In this document: positions 1 to 13,200 of the stretch, in pieces | Layout: each line of letters starts with the position of its first letter | Position numbering within the stretch: position 1 is the first letter of the stretch | Assembly: GCA_016801885.1 (NCBI GenBank) | Contig: CM028890.1 | Location: forward strand, 8,858,001-8,922,000 | Source: Toxotes chatareus | Lineage: Eukaryota > Chordata > Actinopteri > Toxotidae | DNA length: 64,000 nucleotides | Direction of reading: 5' to 3' | Program-made: the position numbers and the translations under genes | Notes under the pieces: generated by a model | Told to the model about the DNA's origin: nothing | Seen by the model: the letters and a program-made list of their open reading frames with translations, nothing else | Database searches by the model: none

Positions 1-2287
1 TCAGTGCCTGGGACCTGAGCTTGTGTGGTTAGTTGGTCCATGAAGGCGCTCTGAGACTCAGAAATTTCTCTCTTTAAACCTGGTGCAGCATTTCTTCAGC
101 CACATCTCCAACTGCCATCTCAATTGTCAGCTGTAGGAGGAAGAGCATGACACAGAGGCTTACAGTCATTCTGAGAAAACAGTAAAGAAACAGTGGGATT
201 TTTTTTTCTGGCAGGTTCTCTGCACTAAATGTTACCGTCTTAATGGTTTTAGTACAAATTATAGCCTTTTTGTTATCCAAGTCATCACCCACGTTAGTTA
301 TGTTTCCAAGATATATCTTTAAATACAAGACACAGCTACAGTAGAGGTGGGTGTCTAATTTTGTCACCAAAAATATGTCAGTAACATTTCTGTTCTAGCT
401 ACAAATGTGCATGACACAGAAAAAGCTTGAACGTCTTTCTGTGGAGTTATTCCTCCCCTTGGGCTGTTCTCTTTTTAGAAGCCATGAGTGTGTCAAGATT
501 TCACAGAGGGAACAGATGACACAACAAAGATTTTCAGCACAGTTTGTCGAACGTGTATTTAATTTCTAAACTTTGTATAAACTGTCTAACATTTACTCCA
601 TCTCCAGCTGTTTAACACAACAAGTGCATTTTTCAGGGAGCAATTTAAAAGACATAATTAGGTGCATAAATAATCCCTTAAAACAGATTTTTTGAACAAG
701 ATGTTTTGAGTTATAAATGAACTTTTTTCCCGTTAGAATATTTAAGCGATGAAGTGCTAATTACTGATGGAAATCAGCAGTCAAATGCATAATGTACATC
801 TGAACATATAAGAGCTCTGAGCCCCAGAGTAATTTTGCAGCAGCGGTAATGGAAAGCTCTCACCTGGTGGGATGAGTTCAAATACTTTGTAATTTATGTG
901 TGACTTGTGTGATGTAATATAGTCTGGCCTTTCAGGGCCTCTTCAGGTAATCCAGTCATTTTCAGAGTGTGTGCTGATAATGCCAAAGAGCCAGGGACTT
1001 TGTTTTGCTTCGAAAAGGATCAGAACCTCTGACAAAATGTATAAGAGTGAAAGTGACAAGGACAGGACAGTATTTTTTTTTTTTTATAAAGTGGTTTAGC
1101 TGCCATGCCGTGTCTGATCAAAGTTGGGTCATTCGAGGGCTTGGGATAGTTGCATTTTTAATGTGGTGATGTTGGCAAGTTAGTGTTGACAGGTTAGACT
1201 CACTGGAGAGTGATGCTTTATGATCTGAACCATGGGTCATCTGGGTCATAAATATATGATTTTTGGAAACTGGAGGCAGTCCTATCATTTCTCTTCAGAC
1301 AGAGAACAGTTTTCCATTATATTGCACAGAGGGAGTGCCTGCTTCCTGCTTTCATATCGAATTTAATTCTGCATAAATCTGTCTTCTGGTATGTCTTTTG
1401 GGCAAACATGTCATTTAGGGCATTCGTTTTCCAGCTAGATGATAAATAGAGGAAACGTGAGGAAAAGGGAAAAAAAATGTTTATATTTGCCCTTTGAAAA
1501 GGACACTTCTGCATCTAAGACAAAAAGGGCAGGAGTGGTCACTGACACACACACACACACACAGGTGAAAACAACAAGGCAAGGCAAGGCAAACATAATG
1601 CAAAAACTTAAATTATTATAAAACCATTTGTGACAAATATCATTCAATGCTTCAGTGGCTCCAAACCCCAGTTTGCACAGTGGTAGAGAAGAGTGTAGTT
1701 AAATAGTTATCATTTATCTGGGAGAAATACTTTCCCTTATTGTCTTTCACTGTAAAAATAATGAAGGCAAGACTTAATAAAAATCTAATGGAAGAACATG
1801 AGACAAAATAATGACCAATGATGACTGAGCTAAGACTGGTTTTCTGAGGCACAGAGGATGACACACACAAGTAGCATGGCATATAAGCATTTTAAATCAA
1901 TACATAAATGACAAAGCGTAAATGATAGAAAGAAAAAAAACTGTTTATACTTGTAATTTTCAGCATGAAAATAAAACTAAAATAAAAACTAAAAATAAAG
2001 AATACTGCACAGATTTGGCTATTCACTGCTAAATCCTTGTCGGCCTCAGGATTGACTGCATCAAAAAAGATTCAGCAGGACCAGAGATACTGAGTGTCAT
2101 TCACAAACAGAGCCTACACACATTTTATGCACAAACCCCGGGTACATCAATATTTTCTCATCAGAATTTGTTCATACTCTGCGAACGAATTTAGAACTGC
2201 CTCAGATTACGTGTACGCACACATGATGACTGGCTGTCTTAGAAAATCTAAACTCCGATTCTGATTTACATCCAAGCAAGTGTTAAG
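1..2287. other. non-coding stretch upstream of the Harbinger remnant
   Basis: No exon, RNA gene or protein similarity could be recognised on either strand. The stretch is AT-rich with short homopolymers and an AC dinucleotide run near 1545-1563. It may be an early intron of crhr2, because the first visible crhr2 exon at 7164 begins mid-codon, or it may be intergenic. From about 2090 the sequence probably already belongs to the Harbinger-type element that follows, but I could not fix its left end. Confidence 0.5.
1545..1563. repeat. (AC)n microsatellite
   Basis: Perfect dinucleotide run of about 19 bases. It creates an artificial Thr-His repeat in one open frame on the plus strand. Confidence 0.9.
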
Positions 2288-2960
2288 ATGGCATATCTAG
2301 CCTTGCTGGAAGATACTGCAGCCCATACCAGGAGAGAACACATCTTCAGAGACCAACACAGCATGTTTAAACAGAGTGACGAATGGCTTATCAGCTGTTT
2401 CTCACTACCAAGTTTTTCTACAGCAGTGCAATTCCCACATACGCATCAAAGCTCCATCTACGGACTCCATCCAATTTATGAATCAGAAAAATTACCATTC
2501 CATCAACGTGCAGGTAATCTGTGATGCTGACTGCCACATACTCAACGCTGTGGCCTTTTGGCTGGGAGGTACCCACGACTCCTTAAACACTCTATTCTGT
2601 TTATGCTAGAATATTGTTTTTGACGATGGAGGAGTATACATATAAAACATGGCTGATGACCCCATTTGGCAATCCTGCAATCCCTCAAGTGCACTACAAC
2701 CACATGCATGCCCATATTCACAGCACAATAGAGTGCTCCTATTCAAGGGCTGTTAGATGTGTTTCAGCACAGTTGGGAGCAAACTACTTTATACCCCTGA
2801 GAAAGTGTGCAGGATCAATCTGGCATGCTGTATCCTTCACAACATGGCAAAGGCTCATGGCATTCCTGTTCCACCTGGAAAAGAGCCACAGCTAGATTGT
2901 AGGCCATGTGATGCACAAGCAAATATGGGACCTCTCACGAGGTCTCACATTGGGTTATGT
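2288..2960 (+). pseudogene. HARBI1-like PIF/Harbinger transposase remnant
   Basis: The intact family encodes a DDE nuclease that moves PIF/Harbinger DNA transposons; this copy is broken. Three plus-strand frames carry recognisable pieces in the right order. First is an N-terminal piece with RREHIFRDQH and SDEWLISCFSLPS (from 2288). After a frame change comes HIRIKAPSTD then NYHSINVQVICDADCHILNA and GGTHDS (about 2430-2570). Further frame changes lead to WLMTPFGNPAIPQ and IECS (about 2650-2740), and then TPEKVCRI, ACCILHNMAKAHGIPVPPG (about 2795-2880). Roughly 100 residues are missing between the first two pieces. The first catalytic Asp (normally just before the THxRI motif) appears to be Cys, and the GDSGY segment with the second Asp is absent. 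The Glu of the IE motif survives. No terminal inverted repeats were identified. It is a dead copy, not the domesticated HARBI1 gene. Confidence 0.85.
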
Positions 2961-5900
2961 CCTTTGTGGCATCTAGGAGAGTCAGCTGGTTGTGGATAAC
3001 CTCTTCGGTAAGGACGCGGGCATGCCGACTAGAATCCTGGGGCGTGCTTTGGGAAGTGGATTGAGAGGTTGACTCTTATGGGAATTAGAGCTGAGTTTAA
3101 TAAGATGAAAAAAAAAAAATATTTGTGATACCTATATCATTTAGTATGTTAATACAATAACTGTTAAATATCTATTTAATATTAAACAAATGCTGAAGAT
3201 ACTTTTCCATCTTTTGTGATTTGATTTTTATCTCACTTAAATCACTGCAGGTTGTACGTGATGTTAAAGTCAATCTGACTGACTGATTGAATCGGTACTC
3301 TTTGTCATTATGTTCTCATCAGGCTCTCTTTATCATCGTGTTTTATTTTTGTGCTCTTGAGTCCTGCCTTCATGTCCTCACTCGCCCTCTGACGTCTGTA
3401 TATATAACCCAGCTTTGCTCCAGTTCCTGTTGCCTAAATGAAATAGACTGCAATGAGCTGTGAGATTCCCATACTGTTATATATGTCTTACAGTTACTCT
3501 GTACCCTGCTCACGAAATTAAATTTCAAATGGCTTGAAGGAAACGCTGCCGTAAGTGGCTCAGGTGTACACCTCGCATGAGCTGTTTTGATCACTCAACT
3601 CTGAGATATTATAGCCTTTCATCTTTATAACAATTTTAAATAATTAGAAAGCTCCAATTTTATTGACTGTTTCACAAAATAGCTGAAACAACTGAGTAAT
3701 TTGTGATAGGCTGTGAGCAGCAGCTTGGTGCTTTGAGGGGCCATAGTAGTCATGTCTCATTTTTCTTTTTTGTTTGTTTTGTTTGAGTCCATCCATCAGA
3801 AAACTGACCTCCCAGCACAAAGCTAAACACCGAACTAAATGGAGAGACGACAAGCTAAAGCTCAGAGCAATCAAACACCCGAGAAAGAAAAGCAGACTTA
3901 CACAACCTTTAAGGGAAAAACGTTGTACTGTAATATTCCTGTGGCATTGCTGCAGATCCCACGGCTGGTAGCACAGCAACAATCAACTAAAAGAAACAAG
4001 CCAAGCTCAGCAGCAGTGAAGACACAGACTGTTTGGTTTGTCTTCCAGATTAGTTAAAAGAATTTATTACTTATTTATTTCACAATTACTAACTGAAATG
4101 ATTATGTTTATCCATCCCTAACTCAGACACCGCTTATGCATCAACAACCAATCCATGCTAAAAATTAAAATAATTCAAAGCTCCTTGCCTTATTTATCTC
4201 AACAATCAAGCTTCCAGTCTTTTAATCCTTGAACAATACAATACAATGCAAACATTTGGTGTTTGTTTGCATGTACACATTTATGCATCCAAGAAAAGCA
4301 AGAAAGCTGGCGGGGGTGGCTGGTGGAGGAGGTGGGCAACATTAGTACAGAGTATGCCAGCTGGGAATTGGACATTTCTCTTTTCATTCCCGTATGCATC
4401 GCCACACCAGTGGAGTGTGGTCAGTGTTAAGTTGCTTACAGCATTGTTAACACCTCATATTGTTCCTAAACTTGACACAGCTTGAGTCATTAAAGGATTT
4501 TTATTTTGAGTGTGTGAATATAATGCACCGTTAGGGGGAAAAAAATGGGAAGAGAATAGTTTTATCATGCGTAATGCACAGATGGTTAGACAGAAATATG
4601 CTCTCCCTTCACCAGTGGCTTGAATTAGTCCTGCCTCAGTGGAATAGCTCACAGGGACAAACCTTATGACCTGCTTCCCTTCCTCTATTTCTGCACCATC
4701 CCTGCTTGTTTCACAAACACAGTGTGATATTTGCCTGGAGAGACTGAGAACTTTATCCGGAAAGCACCTTGTGATGCTGCTGTAACGTTAGCTCAGACAA
4801 CCTACAACAAAGTTGCAGTTTTGTATAAGCTTTCATGATCTTGTTTTTAGATATGACATGGTTCAGGATAAGACCAGTGTTTTCCTAACGAATGTGTGGT
4901 TTGAAAACTATTTTGAAAACATGAAAACCTTAGACTTGGCAGAAAACACTGGCTCTGTCACTTTCTGGGTCGAAATTTTAGCTGCTGCTGAGTTGAAGTG
5001 AGGTCAGTATCCTGTAGATGCTGTCACGCTGCTCACTTTCAGCTTGATTCCCCAAAGCTGTTTGAATGACATAAAGGGCAGATGTGTGAATACCTGCTTT
5101 GTCATCCACTGTATTCTGTAACAAGACAGGTAGAAATGTTGCTGATCAGTAAAGACTTGTGAGTCTCTTTCTATAAGCCAGATGTAAATGTTAATAAATC
5201 ATTAAGAATTTATTTTTAACTATTAATTACGGATGAACTCTTTTGTGAATTCTAAGTGGAAACTACATTTAGATGTTAGAGTTAATACAAAGAAGAAAAT
5301 GTGAATCCCTTTACCAAAGGCAAAGGCTTAACAAAGGCTTAGTTTGTGTTGTTGTATTAGACTGCATTATTTTCAAGGATGTATCCAAAATTGTCTGAGG
5401 AGCCCAATACAACAACAGGAACAGATCTTAGAACTGAATCAACACCTTCATTACTTTGTGTCCTCACTGATGGCACAAACACAATCTGCTGCTCCAAGTC
5501 TCCAGTTTATTTGCCATAGTTCATGTTCAACCCATGTGTGAGACATTCGCTGTCCTGTCACGGTTGCCTAGACTGCACATGAAGTCTGTAAATATCACAT
5601 GGCCAGTGATCAGTGAAAATGCTGAGGCAGTTTTTTCTTTCGCAAAGTTAAACAAAAAGCACAGTGTGTTTAAGAATGAATTGCAATTGACTGTTTTACT
5701 GCATCTCAGGGGAGACACGCTCCACTCATTCAGGAGCTTTAGCGGTTTAACTGACTCTGATTTACCACTCGGTTCTGTGCTAAACCGCTCTGACTCAAAT
5801 GACTGAGGATTGGGATTTTCCCTCTGAAACACAACACAAAGCATTGTCAAGTCACAATACAGTACTTATTGCCATAAGTCAAACCAAAAGCATAATGTGA

Positions 5901-7163
5901 GCTTACTTTAATGGAGCTTTTTCTGCTTTCTGTTTCTAACTGCCACAAGCAGATTTCTGCTCTCTAAACACAAATGTCATATTATGTAACAATAATTCAA
6001 ATGCAAAGGATCTTATTCTGCTGCTGCTGCTGCTGCTGCCAATGTCTCAAGAGTTGCTGTAGGAATTTCTGAGGTGGATGGTTATGAACATTATGAACAT
6101 TGCAATCCACACTTCGTGAGATTTGTCTAAACCGCTAATCCCCAATGGGAAAACATCAGTATTATGCAACTTTCTGAACACTGAGATAGACATATTTATT
6201 CATTGATCCATTCATGTATTTTGGGAAAAATAATAGAGGCTCCCGGGCTCATTTACTCACAAGAAGTTGGATCATTTGATGAAACGTAAGAGCATATTTA
6301 TCAAATAATGCTGAGCTAAACTGATCATAGGGTGAATTCAGGACACAGTAATCTGAGCTTTGGAGTTGAATAATACACACTGGAGAGCTTGACCCGAAAA
6401 TGTTGTTTGGTAAAATAAAAATATAAATAGAAAAAAAGTGATCTGAATCTACTATTTTTATTGCTTATTTTGAAAACAGTATAAATCCAACAGAAGTGAC
6501 TTCTGATAGCAGCATAATTGATGAGAGTTTTCATGCAACCTAAATACATGATGTGTATCTTGACAGCAAAATGGTTAAAATGATCACTTCAAGTGGCCGT
6601 ACATAGTAGTAGGAGAAAATAACCTTTACAGACTTATTGCTGTTCTTTTTCCATCCAACTCTTTTTACTTTTTTCAGTGTAGAAGAGATAAAGAGCCCAC
6701 TGAATGTATGATGAGCAACTGCAAAATGAAATATTCAGTTAAAAGTTGATTATGGGAAGCGGGTTTAAAAAGATATGCAAATAAACTGACAGAGTAAGAG
6801 GCTTTGCACGTCTCCACCATGAATACAATTTTGTACAGCTAAATTGGCATTCTGCTAACGTCTCAGACAGATAGCAATGCCCAACTTTGAACTGAGCCCT
6901 AAGAAAATTACGAAGATTTTTTAGCTTGCCTACTGGGCAAACACTTCTCTAACCTTGCCACAACAATTAGAAGGCTTACGTCAGCACTGACTCAGCTGAA
7001 TGTAGTGTCTGATGCTGAAGCGGATGAGAGATCTGAAGGCACAAACAAATCTTTGAAACTCTCTCTTAATACATTTCAACAGGTATTTTTAAACACTAAC
7101 AATATTTGCAAGAATGCTACAATTACAGTTTTCTCAGCCGTGCTCCTAACTCTTTTCTTGCAG
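2961..7163. other. non-coding stretch before the first visible crhr2 exon
   Basis: I looked for the missing 5' crhr2 exons: signal peptide, the CWP motif and the CPEY segment of the hormone-binding domain. I found none here or further upstream, so the true 5' end is probably outside the window. The stretch holds a (CTG)7 run and no other recognisable gene. Its short open frames have no start context, splice logic or family resemblance. Confidence 0.45.
6018..6038. repeat. (CTG)7 trinucleotide microsatellite
   Basis: Seven perfect CTG units in non-coding sequence about 1.1 kb upstream of the first visible crhr2 exon. Confidence 0.9.
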
Positions 7164-7249
7164 GGAGTGCTTACAGGGAGTGCATGGAAAACGGGACGTG
7201 GGCGTTGAAAAGCAATTACTCCAATTGTGAGCCCATTTTGGAGGAGAAG
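7164..7249 (+). CDS. crhr2: crhr2 exon: end of extracellular domain
   Basis: Acceptor TTCTTGCAG, donor GTTAGT. The exon starts with two bases that complete a split codon (probably Arg), then reads SAYRECMENGTW and ends CEPILEEK in phase 0. It carries two Cys and the sequons NGT and NYS of the hormone-binding domain. Because it starts mid-codon it cannot be the first coding exon. Confidence 0.93.
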
Positions 7250-10200
7250 GTTAGTGTGGCGACACAGGAGCAATCCTGCTATGTCCTTCACTCTGTGCAG
7301 AACCTGCTAATCGTCTCAGACAAATGCTCATCACAGTCTCTCATCATTACACTAATGGCACACAGGGAAAACCACTCAGATATAGGAAAAATAACTGTGG
7401 TGTTTTGATTGCTTGAAGCTTATTTACTGCATTTGGTTTTAAACGCTTTAAACATTTGTTTCCAGATGACTTTACAAATGCACAGCTACAGTCTTGTCTG
7501 TGTCCCTATAAGCAAAGCCTGAGGCCACACTGTAAGACTGATGTATGTAACGAGTTTTGGCCTGATTACCTCACATCGTGTCTCCTGATAATGTATATTT
7601 CTGGGTCTTGCTCTATTTTCTCAGATCGTTTTAAGCCAAGACATCAAGTGTGTCAATGACATTTGCTTTCTCCCAACACAATGCAGTCTAGACAGATACA
7701 CTCTGGTTCTTTTCATGTGTGAATGTATTCATGTATTCCTAACCCTTGTTCTTTGTTGTATTATCCATGTCTATGTTAAAGTTTTTAAAATAATTAATTC
7801 ACGTGTTGTCTTTTTCCAGAGAAAATATCCAATGCATTATAAAATAGCGCTGATCATCAACTACCTAGGCCACTGTATCTCTGTGGGAGCTCTAGTCGTG
7901 GCTTTCATTCTCTTCTTGTGCTTAAGGCAAGTACAGAAATAGTGACTATCTAAATGTGTCCTGTATGCCTGAGACCTCATAGAAGACAATCACGGAAATT
8001 CATTTAATAGCCTCGGACTGCTTATCATTAATTCGCTTATGTCAAATGAATAGACGTCTGCAGCTCGGCTCAGCTGGAGCACTCAAGCTAAGAAAGGCAT
8101 TATGTGCATTTCATAACACGTCTTTATCTGGGGAGTCGTACCTCTTCTTATGTGCTGTTTTAAATACACATACACCTACATCTGCTACGGCAGAACAGGG
8201 CAAACACCAAACAGCCTCAGCTGTGCTGTGCAATAGGGTTTGGTCAGTGTGGGCTTCTGAAAGCGAATATTGATTTCTTTAGATTAAAGACCAAAATAAC
8301 CAATATTTTGTTCCAGGATTAAATCTCTTTGGATTTCATGGGACAATCTTGGATGTTTATTCTCTGCAAGATAGAAAAATGTCTGTGAAAAGGCTTTTGA
8401 CCAAGATCTGAACCTAAAACTCTCTGTTAAAAACCCTGACAAATTAAATTATTCTGCTTTAAATAGCTCTTTAAAGCATGATGGCCCAGCATATCTACAA
8501 TATTAAGTAGTGGGAGTCTGTAAACTCCAATTTACATCAAAATCACCCTCCTCTTTCTCTGAGTCACAACTAAGTCAAACCTGGACCCAGAGACACGATA
8601 GACATGATCACAGATTCAGTGTGACTTACAGTTTCTTGGGATGTGAATCCTCTCAGATATAAAAGAAACTCCCTAGCTTGTTGGAGAATTGTCCTGTTTT
8701 TAGGTTTTGTTTAGTATCAGACAAACCCCATGATAGTTGTCTGTATATTCACGGATAAAATGCAGACTGGAGCTGTTAATAGCTAGTCATACTTTTCAAC
8801 AGATCTTAAAAAAAAAAAAAAGAAGAAGAAAAAAGATAGGACTGGAAAGATTTTGTGTCAGGTTTTACAGTCTGTTTGCATGAACTGCTGGAGCCTCTGT
8901 CTGCAGTAACATGACCACCCAAAAATTGATGAACACTATAAGAAACATATTTCGATCTAACCCTGCTGCATACAACACAGGTCTGGCCTTAGTCACACCA
9001 AGAATCTCACTTTACTATGAATACTGCCTCTATGAAAGCTTGATAATCAAACATCTCTTCCGTTCGAACTTGCGGTTTAGGAGCATACGATGTCTTCGAA
9101 ACATCATCCACTGGAATTTGATCACCACCTTCATACTGAGGAATGTTATGTGGTTTTTGCTTCAGCTGATTGACCACAATATTCATGAGAGCAACGAGGT
9201 AACAGCACTGATGTATTATTACTGAAAGTGAGAGAGTGGAAAGCAATTAAAAAGTCTTAAGTAAGATAGTCTTAAGAAGATATGAACTACTTCCTACCAA
9301 GGCAAGTATTTGTGTTTCTGTTTAATGACTTTGCTTCTTGTCTTTTCTTTCTCTTTTTCAGCCCTGGTGTCGACTAATTACAACAATATACAATTACTTT
9401 GTGGTGACAAACTTTTTTTGGATGTTTGTTGAAGGATGCTACCTTCACACAGCCATTGTAATGACTTATTCAACCGATAAGCTCAGAAAGTGGGTCTTCC
9501 TTTTCATCGGGTGGTGTGAGTATGTTCATGCTGACAGTGAATTAGTAACGCTACACTCAGCTTTTGGTTCTGCACAATACACAGGGACCACTGGTGTGCT
9601 ACACTTATATTTTTAATTGTGAATGAAAATACAAAGTGGCAGTAAACGTGCTTGCTCCTTCTTATGCTTGAAAATGTATTAAAGCAAGGTTTTCAGGTTG
9701 AACCCTTTGATCATTTGATCACAAGCATTACTGATGCTAACATACACTGAAAATACACAAGTCAAATATCTAGAAAGAAATTATTAGTTTAAGAATTAGT
9801 TAAATTATTCACATTTACAATTTTTAAAATTATTTATTTTACAGCTGGAGCACAGTTTTATATGACATTTCTCACCAATTTCAAGTGAACATGCGCTTGA
9901 CTGAAAGCACTTAAATGATCGCTGGTCGGCGAGTGAAGTGGAAGGAGACCCTTTAGTGCCTCAGACTCAAGATAAGACTCTGATTTCATAAGAGAACAGA
10001 GCAGCAGTGGAGTGTGGAAAATGTCATTTTTTGTGCATGACTTCCAGCGATAGAATAGGATTTGAACATGTAGCAGATGCCCCGTCATGACCACATAAAT
10101 TATCTATGCTCACCTTCACTTAAATTATTAGAGGAAGCAGTTGAACAGAGCCAAAACCAGTGTCAGAAAATTTCATCTTGAGGCAGAAAAATGCTCATGG

Positions 10201-13200
10201 AAACATGCTTCATTGCTTCCCTGTCTGACATTTCCTTCCTTTCTTTTTATGTAATGGACATTGTGTGTTCTTGTAGAATGAAAAACAGATACTGCATATA
10301 GGTCAGTCTAAAGTGACTCAACAGAGCTTTACGAACACAAGAATGAAACATAAATAGATAACTAGCCAATAATATTATTGGCAATGACAGTCGGATGACA
10401 TGATTAGGAAACTAATATTGGCCTTAAAATAGAAATAACCAAAGGGACATGTATATTGCACATCTCAATCTAGCTTTAAGATTAAAATATTTAAAAAAAT
10501 ATATACACAGACACACACCTATATATGTGTGTGTGTGTCTTTTGCTGCACCATATGTTGTTGCTGCAAAAGACACAGGAATCAGTTATTTAAAATACAAA
10601 TAGAATAAGAAATTAAAATGACTTGTGAAGAGAAACAGGTACCGTAGCTACAGGGTAAGGATTACATTTTCAGGAATATAATTACAAGAAAATATGTAAG
10701 AATAATTATTTTTTATTAAATCTTAATCTATTTTTACTACTGCTGGATGCAGGAAACCAAGAGTCAGTAAAGAGGTCAGATTTCTCACTATGCCACTGAT
10801 ATTAGTCTTGAAAATGATGAAAGTAGGGCAGATTAAATCTGTCTTCCACAAGAGGCCTGATGTCTGAAATTAAAATAGGTTTAGACTTGTATTATTTCGG
10901 CTCCATTAAAGGTCATCTCACTGATCATTTCACCTTTTCGACCGTCCTGTCCACTTTTACAAAACTTGACCATATCTGGTCAGCTTTCTGCCTCCTTGTT
11001 TTGTTTTTTTAACACATCTGATTTGTGCTTGAGCTAATGATATTTAGCTAGAAGATATTTTGCCCAGTTAGCTTTCCGGCTCTCTGGCAGGGTGAAAATG
11101 TCAAGAATCAGCTGCTTGTTTGTAGCCTGAGGAGAAGACTTTCTATTCCAGTGAGATATTCCAAAGGTCTTTACTGTTTGACTTCCATCTGAACATGGAG
11201 CAAAAAGGTTGCAGCACAATTTCAGTTTGTAAAATAAGTGTAGGCTCTGAAACACAAGTCACATTGACATGGAAACAAAGGACTGGAGATTAAATACAAC
11301 AGATGCAAATGCTCTTGTGTGAAAAGGTTAAATAAATAAATGAAAATGAAAAGAAACAAAAAGTGAAAGAAAAAAACAATACTGAAGTAAGCCATATTTT
11401 ATCACTGAAGATTCAACCACACTTGATTTTTTTTTTTTTTTTTTTTAAATCAGACTTGATAAAATAAAGTTCCCTGAGGCCAAGTCAGCAGCCATCCTCT
11501 CAAAACATGTCACCTTCATGACCAGCACCTAATTTTTGGTGTGCTTTTAGTAAACAACTCACGCTGATTACAGATTACTGGTGAAATGCCGTCTGAGTTC
11601 AACAGAAGAAAGCTGCAAATAGGCCAAAGAGGAGAATGGTGCTTGTGTCTTTTTAGGAAGTGGTAGAATTTAATATAAGTTGGTCTTTTTCTAGGCTACT
11701 TTAAACTAACCTTAACAGTTATTTTCATACAGAATGGCAAGTCAAGTATTATATGACTGTGAAGCCTCTGTAGGCTTAAATCAGGGGTGTCCAAACTGTG
11801 TGGCTGCAGGTTTTTGTTCCAACCAATGAAGAGCACACAGTGTGACCAATCAACTGTCTGAAGACTGAGATCAGTTGATTAAATGAGTCAAGTCTGCTGT
11901 GCTGCTCCTTGGTTGGAACAAAAACCTGCAGCCACACGGGCCCTTTGTGGAACAGTTTGGACACCCCTGGCTTAAATGTTGTTACTGTAGCTGACACTGT
12001 AGCCCTTTCAGAAAAAGAAAAAGAAGAAAAAAAAAAAAGAGAACATGTTCTTTTTATTCTGAAGTTTGTACTTTGTAGAGTCTAGAGTCTTGCAGTCTTG
12101 TTATGTTTGATCAAGCTGCACAAATATGTTGTGTGGTTTTCACCTTTCAGCCTTACTGTTTCCAGTGCCATCCAAAAACTGTGTTTGTTACCAGATAGAT
12201 TTAACTGAGGGTTACTATATTATTTAACGCACTGAATTCATTAGCAGCCTTTTCCTAATATTCTATGCCCCTTATTGTCACCTCTCAGGTTTAGGAGGAC
12301 TTCATAGCACTACTCAGAGACAACAGTAAAAGTTCAAAACAGCTTACCTTCACTAAGGCTCAGCAGGCAGAAGCAGCCATGGGCAAATCGAAGACGAAGT
12401 CAGGGCGTGGGCAGTGGTTGGTAACACGCAGGCAGATTAACCAGGCAAAAGGAGAAGGTAAAAAGTAAAATCCAAAAACAGGCAAGAAAGACTGTAAGCT
12501 ACAGCAAGGAAAGCACAAAAAAACTGGAGAGGAACGAGTGGAACTGGGCCTGTATAAGAACTGCGAGCTGATTAGGGAATTGAAAATGGGGAAAAGTCAG
12601 GTGGCTGAAAGGCAAAAAGCTGGGGTTACTGCAGGGCAGGAGGCCATGGCAGGGTCTGAAATCACAGGAGAGTTACTATGGCAGGGGTCGGCAACCCGCG
12701 GCTCCAGAGCCGCATGTGGCTCTTTCATCCCTCTGCTATGGCTCCCTGTGACTTTGGAAAATAAATAATTTCATTTAAATGTATTTTTATTTTAGCTCTT
12801 TTATTTTAGCGGTTTTTAAAATGTAATTCCAAATTTGAAGATTATGGCGATCTTGTAACATTAAAATAAAACGTTTTTAATTTCTTGTCGCTCAAAATAT
12901 GCGTCACAACGGCCGACGTGCGACACCCGGCGGCAACATTTTCAGGTTGACAGCTGACTGCACGCTCCAGTACACGCGACAAAGTGATGGCGGAACACAG
13001 AAGCAGACAGCATGTGGACAGTTTGGATTTTTATTTCATATAAATATTTAATTTGAAAGTAAGCATCAATCAAGTGTCTTTTTTCGGAGTTCAAAATGTT
13101 TTTGTTACATGCAGAAATAAAATCTCGTGCTCTCTGTAGCTGTTAACTGATTTAATAACTGCAACACTATCGTTTTTTTATACATAGCATACAGGTTAAA

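Noticed and set aside
5527..5850. Overlapping open frames on both strands of about 90-107 residues
   Set aside because: Mutual shadows with no motif; neither shows a start context or partner exons.
7106..7408. 100-residue frame starting upstream of the first crhr2 exon
   Set aside because: It reads through intron sequence on both sides. Only 7164-7249 is exon, as shown by splice sites and family sequence.
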